Assembly (NCBI GenBank): GCA_016219185.1
Contig: JACRBZ010000108.1
Span: forward strand, 1-64,000
DNA: 64,000 nt
Reading direction: 5' to 3'
Source of the DNA: Deltaproteobacteria bacterium
GTDB taxonomy: Bacteria; Desulfobacterota; Desulfobacteria; Desulfobacterales; Desulfatirhabdiaceae
Shown: in pieces, positions 1 to 8,758 of the stretch
Layout: every line of letters begins with the position of its first letter
Numbering within the stretch: position 1 is the stretch's first letter
Program-made: the position numbers and the translations under genes
Notes under the pieces: generated by a model
What the model was told of the DNA's origin: nothing
The model's database searches: none
What the model saw: the letters and a program-made list of their open reading frames with translations, nothing else

Positions 1-272
1 GTGGAAACGTCATCTCAGAGTCTATCACCTGATTGCCAGAACAAAATACGGTCTGATGGTCCAGATACTGGCAGGACTGATCACCTATCTTCTGCTGGCC
101 ATTTATTGCCAAAAACATTTCAATGAAAGAGTCTCAATCGCTAGGGTCTGGCAACTGCGCAACCATATCAAAAATGAGCTACGCCACACAGGATTTATGG
201 CTCCTGATCCAGCCCATGCCCAAGGGAACGCGGGCAAAGACCCGCATGCAAAAACCTAACCGGATAATGCTG
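1..272 (+). mobile_element. Right end of an IS4-like insertion sequence (transposase C-terminus)
   Basis: The plus-strand frame opening at base 2 reads WKRHLRVYHLIARTKYGLM and then a hydrophobic stretch, ending in a stop at 257-259. This layout matches the C-terminal part of IS4-type transposases. The rest of the element lies left of the window. The minus-strand old-yellow-enzyme gene keeps its family sequence only down to about base 272, so the element's right boundary probably falls at 260-280. The other terminal repeat is outside the window, so the exact edge and any target duplication cannot be seen. The family assignment rests on recognition of the tail only. Confidence 0.6.
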
Positions 273-883
273 ATTTGCCGTACGATAGTCAAAAGCAGAA
301 GCGATCTATTCTCAATGGAACCACCGTATCGATCTTTTCTTATATTATACGCGGGAGACAAAGATTGACTGATCAAATATCCATGCGCTGCATGAAGTTG
401 TATGCCGTCAAAACCAGCCGCTTTGGCCATTAACGCTGATTTTACGAAACAATTGATAACGGCATCAAAATCCTCGGATGTCATTTCCTTTACCGGACAA
501 GGAACAACGCCTTTAATATCAGAAATGGCGAATGGCGCCGTCCCCGTCAATTTTAGATCAGCGTAAATCCCGGCATGAGAAAGCTGAATAACTATTTTTG
601 CGCCATTTTCATGAACAGCATTTACCAGACTCCGAAGACCCGGCAATAACCTGTCATTATGTATTCCGAGTTGCCACGGACCGGCTTGACCATTTTTTTG
701 GACATAAGCATGGCCTGTAATAAGAAGCCCCGCACCGCCTTTCGCCAGACGAACATACAGATCAATCAGCGGCATTGAGCATATACCGTCGACTTGTGCC
801 AGGCCGGTCCATGTCGCAGATCGGACAAATCGATTCTTCAATGCCAACCCGTTAATTTGTGTTGTCTCAAAAAGTTGCGGCAC
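179..883 (-). pseudogene. Old yellow enzyme (NADH:flavin oxidoreductase), truncated by insertion
   Basis: The first about 200 residues are a typical OYE TIM-barrel start: the PQLFETTQINGLALKNR opening, the substrate motif LHAAHGYLISQ, then the conserved stretch NIRKDRYGGSIENR. Old yellow enzymes are FMN enzymes reducing enones, enoates or enoyl-CoAs and are usually 330-670 residues long. Here homology stops after IVRQI near base 272 and the remaining about 30 codons are antisense to the IS transposase tail, so half of the barrel and any Fe-S/FAD domain are missing. The gene lies downstream of mobB with a 44-base gap. It is very probably non-functional unless the remainder resumes left of the window. 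Confidence 0.75.
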
Positions 884-927
884 GATTAAATTTCCTTGAT
901 AACGACGATTTCACCTGACGGCCGTTA

Positions 928-1437
928 TTAAGATAGAAATCGCTTTTCAATGAGATCACAAATGCCGATGTAATCGTTAATATCAAATACCGGAACATCT
1001 GCGATCAGCTTTTCATCGGAAGCAATGGCGATAAGTGTTTCATCATCCACTTCACCCCGACACAGGAGTGTATTGCTGCGTTCTTTTCGATGAACTTCTA
1101 TTTTTGGAAAAGAATTTTTCTTAAATCCTTCGGTTAAAAGGATATCGACATCATCAAAATATTTCTCAACAAGTAAATCTATCGACGGTTCATCCGGTTG
1201 TTTGTTCCGTTTAACCACCGCCAGCTTCGACTTTGAGCTTATCACCATCGTATCGGCGCCTGCCTGTGTCAGACGCCAGGAGTCTTTTCCCTCATGATCA
1301 ATCTCAAATCTGTGAGCATCATGTTTGAGAACTCCGACACGATAGCTCCGTCGTTTGAGTTCTGAAATCAATTTCTCCAAAAGTGTGGTTTTACCGGTTC
1401 CACTTTTTGCAACAACTGAAATTATATTTTTCCCCAT
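928..1437 (-). CDS. mobB: Molybdopterin-guanine dinucleotide biosynthesis protein B
   Basis: MobB is a P-loop GTPase-like adaptor that assists MobA in attaching GMP to Mo- or W-molybdopterin, giving the MGD cofactor used by the bis-MGD enzymes of this window. The Walker A motif AKSGTGKTT lies at residues 10-18 and is followed by the MobB-type KHDAHRFEIDHEGKDSW segment. The length (169 aa) is normal for the family. The start overlaps the end of mobA by 16 bases, which suggests translational coupling in a moeA-moaA-mobA-mobB operon. The protein is cytoplasmic. Confidence 0.93.
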   Translation of the reverse strand: MGKNIISVVAKSGTGKTTLLEKLISELKRRSYRVGVLKHDAHRFEIDHEGKDSWRLTQAGADTMVISSKSKLAVVKRNKQPDEPSIDLLVEKYFDDVDILLTEGFKKNSFPKIEVHRKERSNTLLCRGEVDDETLIAIASDEKLIADVPVFDINDYIGICDLIEKRFLS

Positions 1438-2027
1438 GTTTTATTTCCTCCTACAGATTGAAATTCTTCAGGCGTATTGACATTTAAAAATGAATTTTCC
1501 CACCCATCCGGTAGCTCATCCACATTTACATATCGCACGCTGACCTTCGGGTAGAAATCGTAGATCCGGTACTCATCGTGTTCCAGCATGTCTTTCATAT
1601 GATCGAGACAGGTTTTTCTGTAAAGTGCAAAAATAGGTTCAAGACCATATGGTGTTTTTGGAACAACGACATCGAAATCATGTCGATACGCCAGTATTAA
1701 TCTGATGATATAAGGATCAGGGAACGGCAGATCGCAGCTTGCAACAAAAATCAAGTCCGTCTTCGCTTCGTACAAACCTGTATACAACCCACCCAGGGCA
1801 CTGCCTGGGTAGTGATCGGAATAACACGGAATGTCCGGACTGCTTAAATCGCGGCGATCTCCTGCAATTATAATTTGAGGAAAAAGCGCTTGCATCACCC
1901 ACAAGATATTTTCAAACAGGGAAACGCCTCCGATTTCAAGTGTTGCCTTGTCTTTACCCATGCGCGTACTGCGTCCCCCTGCTAAAATGACACCCGTAAC
2001 ATCATCAAATTCGCAGATGCTTCGCAT
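1422..2027 (-). CDS. mobA: Molybdenum cofactor guanylyltransferase
   Basis: MobA transfers GMP from GTP to Mo-molybdopterin to form MGD. The nucleotidyltransferase signature ILAGGRSTRMGKDKA lies at residues 14-28, and the metal-binding ASCDLPFP motif is near residue 96. The 201-aa length fits the family. The gene overlaps mobB downstream and sits about 60 bases after moaA. Bis-MGD is needed by the four large molybdo/tungstoenzymes encoded further right, so the neighbourhood is coherent. Confidence 0.93.
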   Translation of the reverse strand: MRSICEFDDVTGVILAGGRSTRMGKDKATLEIGGVSLFENILWVMQALFPQIIIAGDRRDLSSPDIPCYSDHYPGSALGGLYTGLYEAKTDLIFVASCDLPFPDPYIIRLILAYRHDFDVVVPKTPYGLEPIFALYRKTCLDHMKDMLEHDEYRIYDFYPKVSVRYVNVDELPDGWENSFLNVNTPEEFQSVGGNKTWGKI

Positions 2028-2087
2028 TTGATATTTACCCCGATGGCTTATCTTTCACCTGTTTTTTTTAATATAAACTTCTCTGTA

Positions 2088-3125
2088 TCACCCGCCAATG
2101 TTCGACATCTGATCGGAAATAAACGATTTCGCCGTCGAATCCAGTTGATGCTCCATTGGCTTTGAGTTGATTGCTTTTATGAAAAGATCTGCCAGTTCAT
2201 TATCCGAAAATCCTGAGCGTAGCGGCCCCTTAATGTCCTGCTTAATATTTGACAAAAGGCACGGTTTTAAATATCCGCCGGCTGTCAGGCGAAGTCTGTT
2301 ACATGTGCCGCAAAAATGGTTGCTCATGGCGCTAATAAAACCAACTCTTCCCGGAGCATTTTCGAATTGATACATTTTTGCCGGACCATCAAAAGTATTT
2401 GACGATATCGGAATCAGTCTGCCGATTTGTTCTATCTGTTGCTGAATCTCTAAGGAAGAAATAAAATAATCACCAGGTTTTTGTTTTTGGATTCCAACAG
2501 GCATATATTCTATAAATCGAATATGATAAGGATGAGACCTTGTAAGTAAAGCCATCGCCTTTACCTCATCATCATTAATTCCTTTAATAACGACCATATT
2601 GATTTTAATTGGCTGAAAATTTATTTTTTCAGCCAGTTGTATTGATTCCCAGACTTCTTTAAATCGATCAGCTCCAGTAATTTTCCGAAATCGATCCTTT
2701 TTCAATGTATCCATGCTGATGTTGATCCTTTTAATTCCGCCTGAATACAACTTTTCGAGATGCTGGCTCAAATAAATGCCATTGGTGGTAAGGGATATAT
2801 CTTCTAATCCCTTTATTTTTGTCAATTCCGTGATAAATTCCACAACGCCTCTTCTGACAAGAGGTTCTCCACCGGTAATTCGAATTTTTTTGATGCCAAG
2901 GTCTGCCCCGACTTTTATTAGCCGATACATTTCCTCATAGGTCAAAATATCTTTATGGGGTAACGCTTCGAATACACCGTGAGGACGACAGTAAAAACAT
3001 CGCAGATTGCATCTGTCTGTTACCGAAACCCGAAGGTAGGATATCTTTCTGCCATACGGATCAATAAATCTTGCTTCATCTGATCGACTCTGCTTTTCAA
3101 CTTTCGGTTCGACAATGCTTATCAT
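2088..3125 (-). CDS. moaA: GTP 3',8-cyclase (radical SAM)
   Basis: MoaA performs the first step of molybdopterin synthesis: radical rearrangement of GTP to 3',8-cyclo-GTP with two 4Fe-4S clusters. The N-terminal SAM cluster motif is CNLRCFYC (Cys39, Cys43, Cys46). The substrate cluster Cys set is seen in HFCGTCNRLRL plus the later KPC, and the conserved C-terminal Gly-Gly is present (MSNIGG at the very end). The 345-aa length is usual. Only 12 bases separate it from moeA, but a strong terminator hairpin overlaps the moeA stop, so moaA expression may be attenuated relative to moeA. Confidence 0.96.
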   Translation of the reverse strand: MISIVEPKVEKQSRSDEARFIDPYGRKISYLRVSVTDRCNLRCFYCRPHGVFEALPHKDILTYEEMYRLIKVGADLGIKKIRITGGEPLVRRGVVEFITELTKIKGLEDISLTTNGIYLSQHLEKLYSGGIKRINISMDTLKKDRFRKITGADRFKEVWESIQLAEKINFQPIKINMVVIKGINDDEVKAMALLTRSHPYHIRFIEYMPVGIQKQKPGDYFISSLEIQQQIEQIGRLIPISSNTFDGPAKMYQFENAPGRVGFISAMSNHFCGTCNRLRLTAGGYLKPCLLSNIKQDIKGPLRSGFSDNELADLFIKAINSKPMEHQLDSTAKSFISDQMSNIGG

Positions 3126-3137
3126 CTTACGGGTCCT

Positions 3138-4391
3138 TTAATAAAAAACCCCGCCGCAAGCAGCGGGGTATTCTGGCCAAACCAGCAACTGGGCTGATAC
3201 AATCGATCCTGCGTCAATTTTTAATACTCCCTCGGGAATTGCAATAACACCTTCAGCCATTGATATTGACCGAAGCCTGCTTTCTAATTCGATTGGACTA
3301 AAAAGGGTGTGTCCGTCTTCTTTCTTGAAAACCCCAAAGATAAATTGAGTCCAATCCATATCTCTCGCACTTACTGTTCTCTCAAGCTTTACCTGCATCT
3401 CTGGCAATCCTGCCGAATGATATCCCCCAAGCTTCAAAAGACCGGGCAAAGCGATTTGAAGAAACGCCAACAAATTGGAAGGAGGACCGCCGGGAAGAAC
3501 AAAAACCGGTTTCCCGTCAAGAAGACCGAAACCGATGGCCTTCCCAGGCCCGATGCGAATACGATGAAAATACTGTTTCCATCCCAGAATCTTCAGCATG
3601 GCTACGACAAAATCCCGGTCACCGGTCCACGCACCGCCGCTTGTTAAAATCGCATCATGATTTTTTACTGCCCATTTCAGCATATTCAAGACAACTTCCG
3701 GTCTGTCATTGACAATATCCATTGACGTCGGCATACCGTAACGACTGCACCATGCGTTCAATGTTGCCAGATTACTGGCATATAGCTTGCCTTCCGGCAG
3801 CGGTCGGCCGGGTATGACAACTTCATCTCCTGTAGCAATAATGGCAACCCGGGGCTTTTTGAACACGGGGATGTGGCTATATCCCGCTGCCGCCAGGATT
3901 CCGATCAAACCAGGTACCAAACGCGCCCCCCTGGCTGCCACCAGATCCTGAAACGCCACATCGCACCCTTTTGGAAAGATATTTCGTCCAGGTTCCGCAT
4001 TATTTATAACACTTATGATTTCAGCTTCCGGAATCGTAAATTCCTCCGCGACAACTGCATCAGCCCCCTCTGGAATCTTTGCTCCGGTCAGAATCCGAAT
4101 GGCGGTGCCTTTTGAAACGACTTGATCGCACGGCTGGCCCGCAGCCGCAGTGCCAATCACCTTTAGACGTACAGGATTATAAGGGCCTGCATGGTCTATT
4201 TCATGCGAGCGAACGGCATATCCATCTTTCAAAGAAGCATCCACGGATGGAGAATCCACTATCGCGTATAGATCACTTGCAGCCACCCGATCTGTACATT
4301 CAGACATGGATAAGGTTTCACTCTCTAATGTCAAAACGTTTTCTAAAGTAATTGCAAGCGCTTCACGAAATCCGATTTTGTTCATTGTCAT
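3138..4391 (-). CDS. moeA: Molybdopterin molybdenumtransferase
   Basis: MoeA inserts molybdate (or tungstate) into adenylated molybdopterin. The protein has the MoeA N-terminal domains (SPSVDASLKDGYAVR near residue 48), then the MoCF domain with ATGDEVV and TSGGAWTGD, and a C-terminal beta domain; 417 aa is normal. The usual LPGNP motif reads LPGGPPSN, a variation also seen in other anaerobes. The start ATG overlaps the stop of a short upstream reading frame in an ATGA arrangement. The last codons and stop form a terminator stem. Confidence 0.94.
   Translation of the reverse strand: MTMNKIGFREALAITLENVLTLESETLSMSECTDRVAASDLYAIVDSPSVDASLKDGYAVRSHEIDHAGPYNPVRLKVIGTAAAGQPCDQVVSKGTAIRILTGAKIPEGADAVVAEEFTIPEAEIISVINNAEPGRNIFPKGCDVAFQDLVAARGARLVPGLIGILAAAGYSHIPVFKKPRVAIIATGDEVVIPGRPLPEGKLYASNLATLNAWCSRYGMPTSMDIVNDRPEVVLNMLKWAVKNHDAILTSGGAWTGDRDFVVAMLKILGWKQYFHRIRIGPGKAIGFGLLDGKPVFVLPGGPPSNLLAFLQIALPGLLKLGGYHSAGLPEMQVKLERTVSARDMDWTQFIFGVFKKEDGHTLFSPIELESRLRSISMAEGVIAIPEGVLKIDAGSIVSAQLLVWPEYPAACGGVFY
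3143..3168 (-). terminator. Intrinsic terminator overlapping the moeA stop codon
   Basis: On the minus strand a CCCCGC / GCGGGG stem with an 8-base loop is followed directly by six T residues. The stem is formed by the last moeA codons and the T-run continues to the TAA stop. It lies only about 20 bases before the moaA start, so it probably attenuates moaA, mobA and mobB. Confidence 0.7.
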
Positions 4392-4519
4392 GGTTTTTCT
4401 TTCTTTTCAGTCGAGGGTAGTGCAGGTTTTTTGGGCTGATCCTGAGTATCTTTTATCGAGAGATCCACAAACCCCACAAGAGGATGCAGGAGCAAGACGG
4501 CTTCACTATACAGATCGAT
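4388..4519 (-). CDS. Possible short coupled reading frame upstream of moeA
   Basis: A 43-codon open frame ends in a TGA that shares the ATGA overlap with the moeA start codon. It has a hydrophobic stretch (EAVLLLHPLVGFVDLS) followed by a Lys/Pro-rich tail. It is in frame with the preceding 80-aa gene and separated from it by a single TAA, and it has no ATG of its own (only TTG, CTG or GTG). It could be a leader-type peptide coupling to moeA, or the tail of the upstream gene after a nonsense mutation. No family is recognised. Confidence 0.25.
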   Translation of the reverse strand: MDLYSEAVLLLHPLVGFVDLSIKDTQDQPKKPALPSTEKKEKP

Positions 4520-4762
4520 TTAGCAAATTAAATCGGCGCCTTTATCCGTTAATCGAAGAGTGGGGATGCTACCGTTCACTTTCTCGATCAGCCCTTTTTT
4601 AATCAGATCGGACACAGCCTGATTAAAATTGCCTTTTTCCTGTAATGTCAGCAATCGCCAGTAATCTTTCAGCAGCCACATGGGTGGAATTGTGTCATGA
4701 TTATTCAGCAAAGATCGAAATTTCCCTAAAATATCCCGTTTGATTGCTTTTGGTGTTTTCAA
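4520..4762 (-). CDS. Small winged-helix-like protein
   Basis: An 80-aa protein with no exported or membrane segment. Its order of predicted helices and the closing segment SDLIKKGLIEKVNGSIPTLR followed by LTDKGADLI resemble a winged-helix recognition helix and wing. It stands at the head of the moeA-moaA-mobAB group, so it might regulate it, but this is positional inference only. Similar short proteins of unknown function accompany metabolic operons in Desulfobacterota. The C-terminal continuation past the stop is noted separately. Confidence 0.5.
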   Translation of the reverse strand: MKTPKAIKRDILGKFRSLLNNHDTIPPMWLLKDYWRLLTLQEKGNFNQAVSDLIKKGLIEKVNGSIPTLRLTDKGADLIC

Positions 4763-5023
4763 TATGATTGCCTTTCATGCTTCACTGTGATCTCAATGCC
4801 TTCCGCCGGACAATGCTGAATTTGATTAGACTTGAAGTATATATTGCATAAAAAGCTTTTGATCCGCAGTGTACGCCTGAATTATCAAATCATCACAAAT
4901 GTTAATCTCTAACGGTGCAACATGATATTTCATGCAAAGCGTCTCATTAGAGGAACGGCAAATGGTGCGGATATGAACTTCACCATTTCAATCCGGCTGC
5001 TGCCCGTTCAGTTTCTGTATTTG

Positions 5024-5419
5024 CTACAATTTAACAACGACAACGGGGCATTCGCAGTTCAATATGATGAATTGAGCCGTAGACCCCATGAAAAACTTCC
5101 CCACCCTGGATCTATTTTTTACGCCAATAACGAACTCATCAATTTTATGATCCCGCGTTAGACTCACCAGGTCTTCCCCATACGAGAGGCTCCGAATAAC
5201 CAGATGGGTTTCACAGGGGATGCCTTCTTTATTCAGGCGTGCTTTAATATCTTTTAGCTTAGTCTCCGCAGCCTCTATTTCAGGTACATTGAGTTCAGGA
5301 CTATGCGGGGTTAGTGTAAAAACATAAATCTCGGCATTAAAAGCTCTGGCGTGGGCTTCAGCCATCTTTAGTGCCACTTTTGAAAGTTCAGAGCCATTAA
5401 ACCCAACGGCAATTCTCAT
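5024..5419 (-). CDS. Universal stress protein, UspA family
   Basis: A 131-aa single-domain Usp. The start chosen is the ATG of MRIAVGFNGSE, because the upstream TTG leaves no room for a ribosome site. The nucleotide-binding loop is recognisable as GVKNRSRVGKFFMGSTAQ near the C-terminus, which predicts an ATP-binding Usp. The last strand CPVVVV is typical. The protein is closely similar in layout to the second Usp at 17.3-17.7 kb, so the two look like paralogues. Usp proteins bind ATP and modulate stress responses; the partner is unknown. Confidence 0.88.
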   Translation of the reverse strand: MRIAVGFNGSELSKVALKMAEAHARAFNAEIYVFTLTPHSPELNVPEIEAAETKLKDIKARLNKEGIPCETHLVIRSLSYGEDLVSLTRDHKIDEFVIGVKNRSRVGKFFMGSTAQFIILNCECPVVVVKL

Positions 5420-5564
5420 GCCAACACCCAATCCTCTCGTTAAAATCGGTTATTTTTCGTCCTAAACACATCAAACGCAACCGTTCACTCCCCCCATTCT
5501 AATTCGGAAGAGGAGCGATACCCTTACGAGCAAGTCGGGATGCACGTTCCGATAAAACAAAATG

Positions 5565-5585
5565 CCCCCCGGCAAAGCCGGAAGC
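5565..5585 (-). terminator. Probable intrinsic terminator after the rubredoxin gene
   Basis: On the minus strand, just after the rubredoxin stop, an 8-9 bp GC-rich stem (core CCGGC-TTT-GCCGG, extended by T-G pairs) is followed by the T-rich run ATTTTGTTTT. Confidence 0.5.
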
Positions 5586-5593
5586 CTAAACAG

Positions 5594-5782
5594 TTATGAT
5601 TCAACAGAGTGGAAACACTCCGTACCGACTCCACAGGTGGGACAAACCCACTCTTTGGGAAGGTCTTCAAAACGGGTTCCCGCAGGAATGCCCTGCGTCG
5701 GGTCCCCGATTTTCGGGTTATAAAAATATCCGCAATAGGCAATAATACATGCCCATATACCGTCGTCCTTATCCGTCATCAT
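5594..5782 (-). CDS. Rubredoxin, Rd2-type with CX4C N-terminal knuckle
   Basis: A 62-aa one-iron electron carrier. The ATG at 5782 is preferred because it has an AAAGG site 6 bases upstream; an upstream GTG would add 13 residues. The second knuckle CPTCG and the signature FEDLPKEWVC are canonical. The first pair is Cys12-X4-Cys17 (CIIAYC) instead of the usual CX2C. Such CX4C rubredoxins were described as a separate group in Desulfovibrio desulfuricans (Rd2). They are thought to serve oxygen-detoxifying or other redox partners; no partner gene is adjacent here. Confidence 0.9.
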   Translation of the reverse strand: MMTDKDDGIWACIIAYCGYFYNPKIGDPTQGIPAGTRFEDLPKEWVCPTCGVGTECFHSVES

Positions 5783-6030
5783 CCGCGGCCTTTCGGGTAT
5801 GAGCCCTTCATTTTGCGGCACATGTCAGTCACCGGTTTTCTCACTGAAACAAAAGACGGCGATTTCAGAAACAAAGTCGCCGCTAATCCGATTAAAGACA
5901 TCACAGAAACCACAACGATTGAAAGATGATAATTTCCGGTTGTACGCAACGCAATTGCGTCACAGGTGACAGTTGACATCTCCTTCCAACTGGCTGGTAA
6001 GATTCTGGAGATGAATGACCGGTCCGGCAT
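5783..6030 (-). pseudogene. Probable remnant of a major facilitator transporter C-terminus
   Basis: An open frame carries one clear membrane segment (NYHLSIVVVSVMSLIGLAAT followed by LFLKSP), resembling the last transmembrane helix of MFS carriers, where a D/R-T-G-S/N-Y motif precedes it. No other transporter helices are present up- or downstream. The frame runs on into the rubredoxin region out of phase. I read it as the fossil 3' end of a deleted transporter gene. Confidence 0.35.
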
Positions 6031-6042
6031 CCACGCTCGATA

Positions 6043-6318
6043 TCATTTACCTTTCACCTGATTGTCGAAATTTGTTTTTGACTCGGATGTTTGGAACTGC
6101 AAGTAAGTTTTTTCAGCCACCCGGATATCCAGCGCCTTCTCAATAATTCGATGAACATCCTCTTTCATGAAATTAGCTATCTCAATGTTGGAATAAGTAA
6201 ATACGCCCAACTCCAAGACCGCCAAAATCAACAGGGATGCCATACCCACAAAACCGAATAATTTTCTTTTCAAGTTGACGCGCCACCGCAATCTCATTTC
6301 TCGGCCCCCGCAACGCAT
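6043..6318 (-). pseudogene. N-terminal fragment of a methyl-accepting chemotaxis-type receptor
   Basis: A 91-aa frame begins with a basic stretch and a single membrane helix (FVGMASLLILAVLELGVFTY), then a helical segment with DIRVAEKTYLQFQ, which resembles the first part of a periplasmic four-helix sensor domain of chemoreceptors. The protein then stops; no second membrane helix, HAMP or signalling domain follows. It lies 44 bases downstream of the RND permease gene. It could be a small membrane protein in its own right, but truncation is the simpler reading. Confidence 0.4.
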
Positions 6319-6362
6319 GAAACCATTGTATTCAATATTGTTCGCAATGGTAATGCGGCATT

Positions 6363-8756
6363 TTATTTTTCAGGATTATCACGTCTTATAAGCAGAAATC
6401 GCGCAAGCGCCGGCAATAAAATAAGCGCGCCCAGCATATTCCAGAGAAACATGAAAGAAAGAAGGATTCCCATATCCGCCTGAAATTTAATTGGAGAAAA
6501 AGCCCAGGTTGCAACGCCCATTGCAAGGGTCAGCCCGGTCAGAATAACAACTTTACCCGTAAAAAGAAGGGATTGATAGTATGCTTCCGAGAGCGACATT
6601 CCCTCCCGCATCCTTGCCATTACAACGCTCAATACATAAAGCGCATAATCCACACCGATGCCGACCCCTAAAGCGATTACCGGAAGGGTGGACACTTTAA
6701 CGCCTATTTTGAGCCAAACCATCAGCGTTTCACAGAGAAACGAGGTCAGCACCAACGGAATGACCGCGGCACATACCGCCTGCCATGAACGGAAAGTAAC
6801 AAAGCACAGAATGATAACGGCTCCGTAAACCCAATAAAGCATTGTCGCCATTGAGTCCTTAACGACAATATTGGTTGCCGCCTCAATTCCGGCATTTCCT
6901 GCTGCCAGGAGAAACCGGGCATCTTCGCTGTTGTTCTTTTTTGCAAACTTTTCTACCTGTTTGATTACACCGGTGAGTGTATCCGCTTTATGATCCTTGA
7001 GAAATACAAATAAAGACAACATATTGCAGTTTTGATTGAAGAGATCCCTCGGCGCCCGAACCGTAACGGCGTTAAGTACATTTTGATTGTTAAGGATCTC
7101 ATACCATTTCAAGGATCCTTCATTCATTCCGACGGTTGCCTGCTTGGCCAACCCTGCCATCGAGCTGGTCGATTCAACTCCGGAAACCTGCTGAAGATCC
7201 CACTCGAGCGCATCAACTTTGATAAGGGTATCGTATTGACCGCACTTATTTGCCGGTGTTTTTACCATTACCACGAGAACATCGCTGCTTGACGCATAGT
7301 TGGCGACGACAAAGGCGTTGTCCTGATTGTAGCGTGAATCCGGGCGGAGTTCCGGTGCGCCAGCATCGAGATCACCAATCTGCAGATGGGATCTGACAAC
7401 GTATCCCATCCCGCCGAGGAGAATACTTATCACAATGGCGACCGTCGCCCATTTGCGGTGCGTGAAAAGATCCAGAAGCCGCCACATCGGGTGTTTTTTC
7501 TCCCCGGCCAAGGCAGCCGCCTCCGACTTCAGGCTTCGCGCGGCAGCCTTTGGACTCACTCCAGTAAAACTCAGCATGATGGGCAACAACACCAGGTTGG
7601 TAAAGATGAGCACAGCAACGCCCATGCTTGCCATCAGCGCCAATTGCTGGATGACACCGATTTGAATGATCATCAGAATCCCAAACCCTACCGCATCACA
7701 CAGGAGCGCCGTTATCCCTGCCACAAACAGCCTTCGGAAGGTGTAGCGAGCGGCTATGACACGATAGGTCCCACGCCCGATATCCTGCATGATACCGTTC
7801 ATCTTTTGTGCGCCATGGCTCATGCCGATGGAAAAGATCAGAAAAGGAACGATCATCGAATACGGGTCGAGTTCAAAACCGAATGTCCTTACGAGCCCCA
7901 ACTGCCATACCACTGCAATGATGGAGGAAATCACCACCAGAAGCGTGCTTCGCACGCAGCGGGTGAACCAGAAAACCATCACCGTGGCAATCAGGGTCGC
8001 CAAAGCAAAGAAAAACATGACTTGCCGCAGGCCATCCATGAGGTCACCAGCAATCTTGGCAAATCCGGTAATATGCAGCTTTATCTTGTCACTTTGAAAG
8101 GTACTGCGAAGCTTTTCAAGATTGTGGGAAAGTTTTTGGTAGTCGATAGGCTTTCCGGTTTCCGGGTCGATATCGAGCATCGGCAAAATAATCATGCTGG
8201 ACTTGAAATTGGCGGCCACCAACTGCCCTATCTGACCGGATTTTTCGACATTGGCACGCACCTGACCGACGCTTGCGGGCGATCCATCATAGGTGTCCGG
8301 CATTACCGGTCCCCCTGTCAAACCGTCTTCGGTAACTTCAGCCCAACGGGTTGCCGGTGTCCACAGGGATTTCATCGCACTTCGATCCGCCCCCGGAATG
8401 AAGAAGGATTCGTCATTGATCCGTCGGAGCATTTCAAGGTAGACAGCATCAAAAATAGTGCCATGCACGGTTTCCACTGCGATTCTGATGGAATTGCCGA
8501 GACCGGGCAATTCATTTTTATTTTCGAAATAATTTACGATGTATGGGTGCTGCGTGGGAATCATTCTCTCGAAGCTGGCATTAAGGCGCAATCGGGTGGC
8601 CTGCAAACCCAGCACGATGGTAATAATCATACAGACGGCAACAATGGCAAGCCGATTGTTGAAAAGCAAACGCTCCAATCGGTTTCCCGAATGTATGTCA
8701 AAGGCTTCCAACCGATCTATCACGGGTTGTTGTTCAAAGGCGTTGTCATATTTCAT
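6363..8756 (-). CDS. RND superfamily (MMPL-type) permease
   Basis: A 797-aa inner-membrane protein with two repeats, each a helix, a large periplasmic loop and a 5-helix bundle, as in MMPL/HpnN-like exporters. The first helix is VCMIITIVLGLQA (about residue 38). The second repeat carries the family motif IALGVGIGVDYALYVLS near residue 690. The family exports or trafficks hydrophobic molecules with proton motive force. It starts 2 bases after the YCF48-like gene and forms one operon with that gene and the DUF1329 and DUF1302 genes. The transported compound is unknown. Confidence 0.88.
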   Translation of the reverse strand: MKYDNAFEQQPVIDRLEAFDIHSGNRLERLLFNNRLAIVAVCMIITIVLGLQATRLRLNASFERMIPTQHPYIVNYFENKNELPGLGNSIRIAVETVHGTIFDAVYLEMLRRINDESFFIPGADRSAMKSLWTPATRWAEVTEDGLTGGPVMPDTYDGSPASVGQVRANVEKSGQIGQLVAANFKSSMIILPMLDIDPETGKPIDYQKLSHNLEKLRSTFQSDKIKLHITGFAKIAGDLMDGLRQVMFFFALATLIATVMVFWFTRCVRSTLLVVISSIIAVVWQLGLVRTFGFELDPYSMIVPFLIFSIGMSHGAQKMNGIMQDIGRGTYRVIAARYTFRRLFVAGITALLCDAVGFGILMIIQIGVIQQLALMASMGVAVLIFTNLVLLPIMLSFTGVSPKAAARSLKSEAAALAGEKKHPMWRLLDLFTHRKWATVAIVISILLGGMGYVVRSHLQIGDLDAGAPELRPDSRYNQDNAFVVANYASSSDVLVVMVKTPANKCGQYDTLIKVDALEWDLQQVSGVESTSSMAGLAKQATVGMNEGSLKWYEILNNQNVLNAVTVRAPRDLFNQNCNMLSLFVFLKDHKADTLTGVIKQVEKFAKKNNSEDARFLLAAGNAGIEAATNIVVKDSMATMLYWVYGAVIILCFVTFRSWQAVCAAVIPLVLTSFLCETLMVWLKIGVKVSTLPVIALGVGIGVDYALYVLSVVMARMREGMSLSEAYYQSLLFTGKVVILTGLTLAMGVATWAFSPIKFQADMGILLSFMFLWNMLGALILLPALARFLLIRRDNPEK

Positions 8757-8758
8757 TT

